Shown in pieces: positions 49,787 through 58,157 of a stretch of 64,000 bases of DNA. Both the position numbers and the translations under genes were made by a program. The stretch is from an uncultured Acetatifactor sp. (GTDB lineage: Bacteria; Bacillota; Clostridia; Lachnospirales; Lachnospiraceae), in NCBI GenBank assembly GCA_910586835.1, contig CAJUJU010000008.1, positions 16,756 through 80,755 on the forward strand, read 5' to 3'. The notes under the pieces are model-generated. The model worked only from the letters and a program-made list of their open reading frames with translations, was not told the DNA's origin and searched no databases. Within the stretch, counting starts at the first letter, position 1. Each line of letters begins with the position of its first letter.

Positions 49787-51628
49787 ATGAAGCACAAAAC
49801 GTTATGGAAAAGGACCATGTGCGCACTTATGAGTACTGCCATGCTGACTGCTGCCCTGGCCGGATGCGGGTCGGATGGCGGACAGACGCCGGAGGACAGT
49901 ACCCCGGTATCCGACAGCGGAGTTGGAGGCGCCGGCGGGGACAGTGAGGACAGCAGTGTCTCCGAGGCAGGAAACACCAAATACCCCGAATTTCTAACCG
50001 TAGACGTATTCGGCAGCCAGTCAAACTTTCAGGGAATACAGCCCGGATGGTTTGCAAAGGTAGTAAGAGAAAAATTTAATATGGAACTGAACATCATCGC
50101 TCCCAATGTGGCCGGAGGAGGAGATTCCCTCTATCAGACCCGCTGTGCCAATAAAAATCTGGGGGATCTGATCTTTGCAGGCACAGGAGACAACCGGCTG
50201 AAGGATCTGGTAGCCACAGATCTGATCCTGGACATGACGCCTTACATGGACGGCTGCGAGAATCTGCAGCGCTATCGGGCCCAGATTGAAAATGCAAGCC
50301 AACTGGCGGAGCAGGACGGCCTGTGGGTAGTCCCCAGCCAGATTTCCGGAAAGTCCCCCTTTGAACCCTGCGAGGCCACGGAGCCTACCAACGCACCCAG
50401 CGTACGCTGGGATCTGTACGGACAAATCGGTTATCCGGAGATCAAAACCCTGGAGGATCTGCTTCCGGTTCTGCAACAGATGCAGGAGGCGGCAGGAGAA
50501 AGCGACTCCGGAAAAAAGGTCTACGCCCTGTCCCTGTTCAAGGACTGGGACGGCGACATGATGCATAACGCCGTAGCCCTGACGGCACTTTATGGCTATT
50601 ACACCAACGGCTTCGTTCTTTACAACTCTGTCACCGAAGATATCCAGAGCGCAATCGACAACGATTCTCCTTATATCCGTGGACTGCGGTTTCTGTACCA
50701 GGCAAACCAATTGGGGCTGGTAGACCCGGAATCTACCACGCAGAACTTTGATACCGTATCGGCCAAGTACACGGATGGCGCGGTAATCTATTCTCTCTGG
50801 CCCTGGCTGGGCACCGGTTACTACAATACTGTAGAACATGTAAATGAAGGAAAGGGCTTTGCCTCCGCCACTTTGCAGGACGGCGAATATCTCTGCTTTG
50901 GCAATTCTCCTGACGGCGATGCCTCCTACGCCGTAATGGTTGGCAGCAAGGCAAAGGATCCCCAGAGAATGGTTGACTTTATCGACTGGCTTTACTCCGC
51001 CGAGGGCATCATGATGTCTACCTCACAGACCGGCGGCGCAGGAGGCCCCCAGGGACTGACCTGGGAAAATCAGGACGGCAAGCCCGTGTTCACCAACTTC
51101 GGGCGGCAGGTATTGGTGGAGAAAAAGCTGGATACCCCCGTCCCCGAGGAATGGGGAACGGGCACCTGGAAGGACGGCATTTCCGCTCTGAATTATCCCG
51201 CAGTGGGCATCACGGATGCCGATCCGGAAACCGGAATCGACTATAACTTTGCCCGTTGGGACGACTATGCGCGGCTCACCGAAACGGCTCTTACAAAAGA
51301 CTGGTCCGAGCACAACGAGGGGGCAAGAGTACCCATCAAATATTTCCAGGAAAAGGGACTGATCAATGTATTTCCCGCCGTCTACTTTGTAAACGAGGAT
51401 TACTCCATGGATCTCAGCGCCGTAAAAGAGCAGTGCAAGCAGATCCTGATACAGTACTCCTGGCAGATGGTATTTGCAAAGGACGAGGCAGAATTTGACA
51501 GCCTGTTAAAGGAAATGCAGGAAACGGCAATCGGACTTGGTTATGAAGAGGTATTTGAATTTGACAAGACAAACACGATAAACCGGTTTGAGGCTGTCAG
51601 ACAGTATAAGGCAGAAAATAATTTATAA
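49787..51628 (+). CDS. Sugar-binding lipoprotein of the LplB/YtcP importer
   Basis: A 613-aa extracellular solute-binding protein. Its signal peptide ends in the lipobox LAGC (cysteine near residue 27), followed by an acidic Ser/Gly/Asp-rich linker to about residue 65. The body is a large family 1-type binding protein, like LipO and other partners of LplB/YtcP. A terminator follows directly, so this is the last gene of the operon. Its size suggests an oligosaccharide ligand, possibly the substrate of the divergent agarase-like hydrolase. Confidence 0.93.
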   Translation: MKHKTLWKRTMCALMSTAMLTAALAGCGSDGGQTPEDSTPVSDSGVGGAGGDSEDSSVSEAGNTKYPEFLTVDVFGSQSNFQGIQPGWFAKVVREKFNMELNIIAPNVAGGGDSLYQTRCANKNLGDLIFAGTGDNRLKDLVATDLILDMTPYMDGCENLQRYRAQIENASQLAEQDGLWVVPSQISGKSPFEPCEATEPTNAPSVRWDLYGQIGYPEIKTLEDLLPVLQQMQEAAGESDSGKKVYALSLFKDWDGDMMHNAVALTALYGYYTNGFVLYNSVTEDIQSAIDNDSPYIRGLRFLYQANQLGLVDPESTTQNFDTVSAKYTDGAVIYSLWPWLGTGYYNTVEHVNEGKGFASATLQDGEYLCFGNSPDGDASYAVMVGSKAKDPQRMVDFIDWLYSAEGIMMSTSQTGGAGGPQGLTWENQDGKPVFTNFGRQVLVEKKLDTPVPEEWGTGTWKDGISALNYPAVGITDADPETGIDYNFARWDDYARLTETALTKDWSEHNEGARVPIKYFQEKGLINVFPAVYFVNEDYSMDLSAVKEQCKQILIQYSWQMVFAKDEAEFDSLLKEMQETAIGLGYEEVFEFDKTNTINRFEAVRQYKAENNL

Positions 51629-51634
51629 CAAATG

Positions 51635-51670
51635 TGCCTATCCTGTGGGCTCGCAGGATAGGCATTTTTT
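51635..51670 (+). terminator. Intrinsic terminator after the ABC importer operon
   Basis: TGCCTATCCTG and CAGGATAGGCA form a perfect 11-bp stem with an 8-nt loop, followed by TTTTTT. It touches the stop codon of the converging YesN-type gene. Confidence 0.9.
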
Positions 51671-53202
51671 CAGCCCTCCCGCTTATACGCCGAGGGGCTT
51701 ATCCCCATAATGTTGTGAAACTTCTGATAAAAATAATTTACATTGCTGTAGCCGACCCTGACGGCGACTTCGTAGATCTTCAGGTTCGAATTCTTTAACA
51801 GCTCCGCTGCCTGTCGTATTCTGACCTCATCCAGATAGGTGTTGAAGTTTCTGCCCATCTTTTTCGTAAAAAGCTTTCCAAGATAGGAGGGGTTGTAACC
51901 GAAAAGAGAGGCCAGATCCTCCAGTCTCAGTGCAGCGGTATAGTTATGGTCGATATAATCCACGATATCATTGAAAACCATATCGTTGGAGGTTCCGCCT
52001 ACAGCCCGCAGAATCATATCCAGCTGTTCCCGGAAATACTGAATAACCTCAAACAGATAATTTTTCTTCTCAATCAGACTGATGACGGAGGCATTGGGGT
52101 CAAAGGGAATAGATAAATGCGCATATCGGTTCATCACTGCCTGCTTCAGCTGCAAAAAGAGATCCATCAAAAAATGCTTTACCATTTCCGCGCTGTCTCC
52201 CCCCAGCACCAGCTCTTGTTCCAGTTCGTCAAGAGTTTCCGACAACAGACTGTGTTTTTTTGCCTGTATGCCGTCTAAAATCCGGTCCCTGTAGCAGGTA
52301 ATCTTCTCTCCGACGATCATACTGCTGCCAGACGATACCGGCAGCGCCTCCGGCGCCAGCACATGCTGATTCGGCCCGCAATAAAATCTGCGCTCCATAA
52401 GCCGTCTGCAGTCCTCATAAGAAAGGTGGATATCGGAAAGAGTCGAAACCACTCTGCCGTAGACGATAAAGACAGAATCCAGCGGAGAGCCCTTCTGCGT
52501 TCCGTTTTTATAATGAGCAATACAGGACCGGAATTTTTCCAGCGCATACTCGCCCTTCAGCAGTATCACATTCTGCTGGTCCAGGGAAAGCTGTTCAAAG
52601 GCAATATTATTCTGGTTGGCAGTCCGCAGAAGTCCGGCAAAATCGTAAATGGGCAGAAAAGGGGTATAACTGCAGGAAATCACAGCCTGATATACCGGCG
52701 CATACAGCCCCAGTTCAGCATAGTCAATCGAATCATTCCTGTTACCCAGAAGCAGTTCCCGCAGAATGGGCAATCTTGCCTTTTCAATATATCTGCTCAG
52801 GGACTCTTCCTTCTCCTGGGATTTCAGAATCTTCTCCCGCACGGCCAGAACCGCCTTTTCCAGCTCCTCCTCATTGATGGGCTTTGTCAAATAATAGGAT
52901 GCCCCATACTGCAGGGCTGTCTGCGCATAGGAAAAATCGGAATATCCGCTCAGAAAAATAAATTCTCCGGAATAACCTCGTTCTCTGGCCGCCCTGATCA
53001 GCTCCGTACCGTTCATAGAGGGCATTCTCACATCCAGTAAAACAAGCTGCGGGTTGTAGGCGCCCAGCTTCTCCAGCGCTTCCTCCCCGTCGGAGGCCTC
53101 ACCGCAGATCCGGAACCCCAGCCTCTCCCAGTCGATCACATATTTCAGGCCTTCCCGCACTATATTTTCGTCGTCGGCTATGAAAATGCTGATCAAATCC
53201 AT
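51670..53202 (-). CDS. YesN-type response regulator (receiver plus AraC HTH)
   Basis: A 510-aa regulator. Residues 1-120 are the receiver with D57 in LVLLDVRMPSMNGTELI and the KPINEEEL switch end. The middle about 250 residues are a variable linker. The last 100 are an AraC-type double helix-turn-helix (ALRLEDLASLFGYNPSYLGKLF, LKIYEVAVRVGYSNVNYFYQKFH, MGISPSAYKRE). It lies 1 nt after the YesM-type kinase stop and is therefore its partner. The target is probably the GH31 operon it belongs to and/or the adjacent ABC importer. Confidence 0.95.
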   Translation of the reverse strand: MDLISIFIADDENIVREGLKYVIDWERLGFRICGEASDGEEALEKLGAYNPQLVLLDVRMPSMNGTELIRAARERGYSGEFIFLSGYSDFSYAQTALQYGASYYLTKPINEEELEKAVLAVREKILKSQEKEESLSRYIEKARLPILRELLLGNRNDSIDYAELGLYAPVYQAVISCSYTPFLPIYDFAGLLRTANQNNIAFEQLSLDQQNVILLKGEYALEKFRSCIAHYKNGTQKGSPLDSVFIVYGRVVSTLSDIHLSYEDCRRLMERRFYCGPNQHVLAPEALPVSSGSSMIVGEKITCYRDRILDGIQAKKHSLLSETLDELEQELVLGGDSAEMVKHFLMDLFLQLKQAVMNRYAHLSIPFDPNASVISLIEKKNYLFEVIQYFREQLDMILRAVGGTSNDMVFNDIVDYIDHNYTAALRLEDLASLFGYNPSYLGKLFTKKMGRNFNTYLDEVRIRQAAELLKNSNLKIYEVAVRVGYSNVNYFYQKFHNIMGISPSAYKREG

Positions 53203-53203
53203 T

Positions 53204-54994
53204 TTAACCCTCCTCGTTTCTGCGGACAGGAATCTTCAACAGAACCTCCGTCCCTCCGTCCTGTCTCTCGGAAATAGTAATCCCACTCTCTATTCCATAT
53301 AGAAGCCTGATCCGCTGGCTGATATTGTAGAGACCAATACTGCTGCCGGAGTCGGAAGCTACGGCGGACAGCCTTGCATTCAGCTCCGTCAACTCCGGGG
53401 CTGTCATGCCCTTCCCATTATCGGCAACCCAAATCATAAGCAGCCCGGAAGGCTCTTCTTCCAGCGTGATATAGATCATCCCCTCCTCCTTCCGGCATTC
53501 CAATCCATGCACCACTGCATTTTCCACAATGGGCTGTATCAGAAGCGGCAGAATTTTATATTCCGAGGCGTGAAAACCTTCCGGACAGCTAATCTGCCAG
53601 TTAATTCTGTTTCCAAACCGCAGCTTCTGTATGGAAAGATATGTTTCCGTGTAGGCAAGCTCCTTCTCCAGCGTAGTGGAATCATTTCCCGTATTTTCCA
53701 GGACATAATGCATGGACTGCCCCAACAGCTTAATGGAGGAAACCACATCCCTGCAGCCTGCGGCCAACGCCTGCATACGGATAGTCTCCAGCGTATTATA
53801 CAAAAAATGGGGATTAATCTGGTTTGACAGCATCTTGAACTCTATCTCCTGCTGCCGGTTGATCAGCTTCTGGCGATCCAGCTGCCCCTGATAAAACCTT
53901 GCCTCATCCTCTTCTATCTTTTTCACCGTGGCAGTCAGATCGGAATAAATCTCGTTCAGCTCATCGTCCCCGCCGAAAAACCGGCTGACATTATAATCTC
54001 CCATGCGCACCTGGTGCATGACCTCTTTCAGCAGCTGCAGCCTTTTATCAAAGGCAGCAGAAAAAACAAAGACAGAAAACAGCGGAAGGATTGTTACCAT
54101 AATCAGAATAAAGACATATGCACTGGTAATCCTGTCTATGTTTTCATAGAAATGTTTATCTGCGACGCAGATATAAAACCGGTTGGAGGTGCGGTAGGGC
54201 AGAAAGGTAATGATGTTTGCCAACTGCTTTGTGCCGTCAATAAAAAGCTGGCCGGTATAACTGTAATAGTCCTCCAGGGTTCCTTCCGGAAACGGAATAT
54301 ACTTCTGCACCCAGCCGCTTTCCGAGGCATAAAAGGCAGGCGTATTATCCACAGATGCCATCACCAGATAATCACTGTCAAGCATTCGGTTTTTCATGTA
54401 ATTGTGATCCACGCTGACAACAAGAAAAGCCGTATACCTGGCAGAGCTGGGAGCAAGCTGCCGGATCAGGGTAAGCTCATAGACAGGATTTCCCCAGCTG
54501 TCCGCCACGGGCAGACACTGCCAGTCCCCCAGAAACTTGTTTTCCGTGGTCAGAAGCCAGGGCATGGCGTCATAGTTTTCCACCGGAATAATGTGGGCGC
54601 CTGTGGGAAGGTTTGGATTGTCAGTATATATGTGAATGGCAGAAACCGCCGCCGTAGTGACCCGCAGGGTGGAAAGGGTATCCTCCGCCTGCCGGAAAAG
54701 AGCATCTTCCGCGGAAACCGGCTCATCCGCTCCCAAAAGGGAGGACAGGTAGGAAGCCTTGGCCAGATTCTCACAGGAGCTGTAGAGTGAGGTGGTAATA
54801 TCAAAAATCGTGGAATTAATGCGCAAGGCCGCATCCGCTATCTGGGCGTGATAGCGGTCCGACAGCTGCCTCCTGGCCTGCAGAATGGAATACAGGCCAA
54901 TGATAAAAAGGGGGATAAAGACCGAGCAGACACATAGAACCAGTATCTGCTGCCGGATCCGAAGGCTTTTCAATCTGGGTATGCCTCTTCTCAA
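53204..54994 (-). CDS. YesM-type sensor histidine kinase
   Basis: A 596-aa membrane kinase. The first helix is at about residues 13-36, followed by an extracellular Cache-like sensor (about 37-290), a second helix at about 291-315 and HAMP. A His_kinase domain has the phospho-histidine in SNQINPHFLYNTLE. The ATP-binding domain follows with PLLIQPIVENAVVHGLE, MIWVADNGKGM and SSIGLYNISQRI. Such kinases sense oligosaccharides, often through a binding protein. It follows GH31 by 18 nt and precedes its regulator by 1 nt. Confidence 0.95.
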   Translation of the reverse strand: MRRGIPRLKSLRIRQQILVLCVCSVFIPLFIIGLYSILQARRQLSDRYHAQIADAALRINSTIFDITTSLYSSCENLAKASYLSSLLGADEPVSAEDALFRQAEDTLSTLRVTTAAVSAIHIYTDNPNLPTGAHIIPVENYDAMPWLLTTENKFLGDWQCLPVADSWGNPVYELTLIRQLAPSSARYTAFLVVSVDHNYMKNRMLDSDYLVMASVDNTPAFYASESGWVQKYIPFPEGTLEDYYSYTGQLFIDGTKQLANIITFLPYRTSNRFYICVADKHFYENIDRITSAYVFILIMVTILPLFSVFVFSAAFDKRLQLLKEVMHQVRMGDYNVSRFFGGDDELNEIYSDLTATVKKIEEDEARFYQGQLDRQKLINRQQEIEFKMLSNQINPHFLYNTLETIRMQALAAGCRDVVSSIKLLGQSMHYVLENTGNDSTTLEKELAYTETYLSIQKLRFGNRINWQISCPEGFHASEYKILPLLIQPIVENAVVHGLECRKEEGMIYITLEEEPSGLLMIWVADNGKGMTAPELTELNARLSAVASDSGSSIGLYNISQRIRLLYGIESGITISERQDGGTEVLLKIPVRRNEEG

Positions 54995-55012
54995 CCTTAT
55001 CCCCCTGCCTTT

Positions 55013-57007
55013 CTACATTCTCTCAAATACCGGAATTCTCTCAATGGGAGTCTCACAGGTCAGAGTCTGCCCTCCGGTATATTCTTTTCCGTCGGCAATA
55101 TCCTTCCAGACGCCCTCCGGCAGATAGACCTTGCGTTCCTTCATTCCGGCCTTCAGCACCGGCGCCACCAGATACTTGTCTCCGAACATGTACTGATCGT
55201 CCAGCTCCCAGCACTTTTCATCCTCCGGGAACTCATAAAACATGGTGCGCAGAAGAGGCGCGCCGTTTCTGGTGGTCTCCTCCATCAGCCCGCTGATATA
55301 AGGCTTCAGAGACCATCTCAGCTCCAGCTGGCTTTTCATGATTTCAAACGCTTTTTCGCCATAGCTCCAGAGCTCGTTGGAATGTCCCGTGTACAGATGT
55401 CCGCCGCCCCAGTCTTTGTCGGAAAGAGGCGGAATATTGTGGGGCCCCCTGTCTCCATGCATTCTGAGAATCGGGGAAAATACCGCAAACTCGTACCAGC
55501 GCAGCAGCAGCTCATGAAAGGCCGGGTCGTCCACATCGTCCGTCATGAAACCTCCGATATCCGTGGTCCACCAGGGAATTCCCGCAAGTCCCATATTCAG
55601 TCCCGCGCTCAGCTGATCCCGCAGCGCCTCAAAGGTGCTGGGCACATCGCCGGACCAAAGCAGCGCGGCGTATTTCTGGCTTCCCGCCCAGCCGCAGCGG
55701 ACAAGACTTAAAATTTCCTTTTCCCTTCCCTCCGCCTTGATGCCGTCATAGAAGGTCTTCGTATAAAGCTTGGGATACACATTGCTGACCTCCAGAGCCG
55801 TCCCCAGCTCATAGCGGTAATTATCATAGTCATAGACACCGAAGTCCGGCTCCGAGTTATCCAACCAAAACATATCTATGCCATAGTCGTAGTAATTCTT
55901 TTTGCACTTTTCCCAGAGATACTCCCTGGCTTCCGGATTGGTCACGTCGATCTCCAGACAGTCCCCCTGGAAATCATAGGTCTGATTGCTTCCATGCTCT
56001 GTCCGGATCAGATAACCCAGCTCCTGCATCTCGGCAAAATTTTCGCTCTTCTTATCCACGGAGGGCCAGACGGAAACCACCACCTTTGTCCCCATGGCGT
56101 GAAGCTCGTCGCACATTGCTTTGGGATCCGGCCAATATTCAGAGTCAAACTTCCAGTCTCCCTGTCTGGTCCAATGGAAAAAGTCGATGACTATCACATC
56201 CAGAGGAATCTGGAGCCGCTTATACTCCCTGGCTACGGAAAGCACTTCCTCCTGAGTGCGGTAGCGAAGCTTGCACTGCCATAAGCCCAGCAGGCCTTCC
56301 GGTATCATGGGCGCTCTTCCCGTCACCTCTGTATAATTTTCCACAATCTTCGCGGGATTTTCGTCCGCCGTGATCCAGTAATCCAGTTCTTTCGTTGCTC
56401 TGGCCGTCCACTCGGTATAGTTTTTCCCGAAAACGGCACTGCCGACTCCCGGATGATTCCACAGAAAACCATACCCCAGACTGGATACCGCAAAGGGAAC
56501 GGATGTCTGGGAATTTCTCTGTGCCAGCTCCAGGCTGCAGCCCTTCAAATCCAGATAAGGCTGCTGATACTGTCCCATGCCGAAGATCTTTTCTTCGTCC
56601 CGGCTCTCGAAACGAACCGTCAAAGAGTAGTCTCCCCCTATAATAGCCTTATATTCCCTGCTGAGAATCTTCAGGCATCTGCTCTCGCCGCTCTCCGTAC
56701 CCGCGTAATCTCTCTGATATTCCGAAAGAACAGGCTTACCGTCCCTGTAGAAGAACAGAACTCCTGCGGAATTGACCCGCACGCTGATTCTGCCGTTCTC
56801 CACAAAGGCCTCCCGATCCTCATGAATCGTAATCCTGGCCTGTCTCTTTTCTCCCTTGACTTCCTCTTCCAGCGCCCAGTCCCTGCCGGTGAAATCCGTG
56901 TACTTCGTTGCCCGGACACGAAGCGCATTGGTTCCCCACGCCTCTATCCGAAGCTTTTCATTCTGACGCCTTACCAGCAATCCGTTCTCTACTTCCGTAA
57001 ACCTCAT
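55013..57007 (-). CDS. Family 31 alpha-glycosidase (alpha-xylosidase-like)
   Basis: A 664-aa GH31 enzyme. The N-terminal beta-sandwich starts MRFTEVENGLLVRRQNEK. The barrel contains DVIVIDFFHWTRQGDWKFD and the nucleophile aspartate in GIDMFWLDNSEPDF. The later GLAGIPWWTTDIGGF carries a conserved tryptophan/aspartate loop, and RWYEFAVFSPILRMHG follows. The WLDNSEPD form resembles alpha-xylosidase-type members more than maltases. There is no signal peptide. The ATG at 57007 follows AAAGGAG, so the 43 extra upstream codons were removed. It heads the GH31-yesM-yesN operon, so the kinase pair probably responds to its substrate. Confidence 0.94.
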   Translation of the reverse strand: MRFTEVENGLLVRRQNEKLRIEAWGTNALRVRATKYTDFTGRDWALEEEVKGEKRQARITIHEDREAFVENGRISVRVNSAGVLFFYRDGKPVLSEYQRDYAGTESGESRCLKILSREYKAIIGGDYSLTVRFESRDEEKIFGMGQYQQPYLDLKGCSLELAQRNSQTSVPFAVSSLGYGFLWNHPGVGSAVFGKNYTEWTARATKELDYWITADENPAKIVENYTEVTGRAPMIPEGLLGLWQCKLRYRTQEEVLSVAREYKRLQIPLDVIVIDFFHWTRQGDWKFDSEYWPDPKAMCDELHAMGTKVVVSVWPSVDKKSENFAEMQELGYLIRTEHGSNQTYDFQGDCLEIDVTNPEAREYLWEKCKKNYYDYGIDMFWLDNSEPDFGVYDYDNYRYELGTALEVSNVYPKLYTKTFYDGIKAEGREKEILSLVRCGWAGSQKYAALLWSGDVPSTFEALRDQLSAGLNMGLAGIPWWTTDIGGFMTDDVDDPAFHELLLRWYEFAVFSPILRMHGDRGPHNIPPLSDKDWGGGHLYTGHSNELWSYGEKAFEIMKSQLELRWSLKPYISGLMEETTRNGAPLLRTMFYEFPEDEKCWELDDQYMFGDKYLVAPVLKAGMKERKVYLPEGVWKDIADGKEYTGGQTLTCETPIERIPVFERM

Positions 57008-57156
57008 CTTTCTTCTCCTTTCCCTGTGCAGACATTCTCCTCCACAGACAACTGCCGCGGCAAGACAATCCTTCTCTCCTTCAGAAGGCCCAGCCTTTAC
57101 GAACCGCACTTTCTCTGTCCGGCATTGCAAATGCATCTTCTGTCTGCTATATTTGT

Positions 57157-57183
57157 ATTATAGTGACTTTTTCAGAAAAAGTC
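57157..57183 (-). promoter_or_regulatory. GH31 promoter with overlapping palindrome
   Basis: A perfect TATAAT (57157-57162 on the minus strand) has only a weak AAGACT at -35. GACTTTTTC-A-GAAAAAGTC, a perfect 9-1-9 palindrome (57165-57183), fills the spacer and -35 region. A bound protein there would block or replace -35 contacts. The rest of 57008-57249 holds no gene. Confidence 0.6.
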
Positions 57184-57249
57184 TTGCTGTAAATTGATGA
57201 AAATTAACACGATTTTGATATCTGAGGAAAGAAAAGAAAGGGTACAGAC

Positions 57250-58137
57250 ATGGAACAACAGTTTCTGAAGCTACGGGAGCAGACAAAACATGGAAATGTC
57301 CTGTTTCCCATGACCATCTATGACATTGTCTCCGATTGCAGTTTACAGGAACGGATCTATTGTCACTGGCATGAAGAAAATGAATTTCTGGTGGTGACGG
57401 AAGGAACCGGAGAGCTTCACCTGAACGATGAGCTTATCCTCATTACGGCGGGAAATATCGCCTTTATTCCCTCAAACCAGATCCACCTGGTCACCTGTGA
57501 AGCGGGCAAACCCTTCTCTTTTTTTGCCCTGGTCTTTCATCCCAACCTGTTGAACAGTTCTGTCTGTGACACCCTTCAGCAGCAGTATCTGGATCCGGTT
57601 CTTCGTCAGGACACTCTCTTTCCTCTGATTCGGACGGAAAACGGAGGCTGGGAAAGAGAGATACGCCGACTGCTGAATGAAATTCATACCCTGTTTCTTC
57701 AGAAGGATTACGGCTATGAGCTGTTGATCAAGGCCAGACTCTGTGAGGCGTGGTATCACTGCTGCCGACATGCCCTGCAAAAAGAAAAGGCAGCCGGAAC
57801 CCATTCCGACTACCAGATCAGTCTTGTCAAATCCATCATCGAATACATCCGGATTCATTACGAAGAACCTGTCTCCCTGAGAGACCTGGCCCTGCAGTTT
57901 CACCTGAGCGAAGGGCACTTATGCCGTTTCTTCAAGTCCATGACCCGGATGTCTCCGGTAGAATATATCAATTTTTACCGGGTCAGCATGAGTGCGGAGC
58001 TGCTGCGCAGAAGCGACGCCAGAATCGGGGAGATCGCCCTGCAGACAGGGTTCGACAACATCAGCTATTACAACCGCACCTTCCGGAAATATATGCACAT
58101 GACGCCTTCCCAGTTCCGGCGAAGCGAAAATCCCTGA
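57250..58137 (+). CDS. AraC-family regulator divergent from GH31
   Basis: A 295-aa regulator with an N-terminal cupin domain (CHWHEENEFLVVTEGTGELHLND, GNIAFIPSNQIHLV) and a C-terminal double helix-turn-helix (EPVSLRDLALQFHLSEGHLCRFF, ARIGEIALQTGFDNISYYNRTF, HMTPSQFRR). The GAAAGAAAAGAAAGGG leader gives a weak ribosome site. It shares its upstream region with the GH31 operon and is the likely binder of the palindrome at 57165-57183, although this is inference. It converges with the hybrid kinase gene. Confidence 0.93.
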   Translation: MEQQFLKLREQTKHGNVLFPMTIYDIVSDCSLQERIYCHWHEENEFLVVTEGTGELHLNDELILITAGNIAFIPSNQIHLVTCEAGKPFSFFALVFHPNLLNSSVCDTLQQQYLDPVLRQDTLFPLIRTENGGWEREIRRLLNEIHTLFLQKDYGYELLIKARLCEAWYHCCRHALQKEKAAGTHSDYQISLVKSIIEYIRIHYEEPVSLRDLALQFHLSEGHLCRFFKSMTRMSPVEYINFYRVSMSAELLRRSDARIGEIALQTGFDNISYYNRTFRKYMHMTPSQFRRSENP

Positions 58138-58157
58138 CCCCGTATTTTCCTTGGCCG

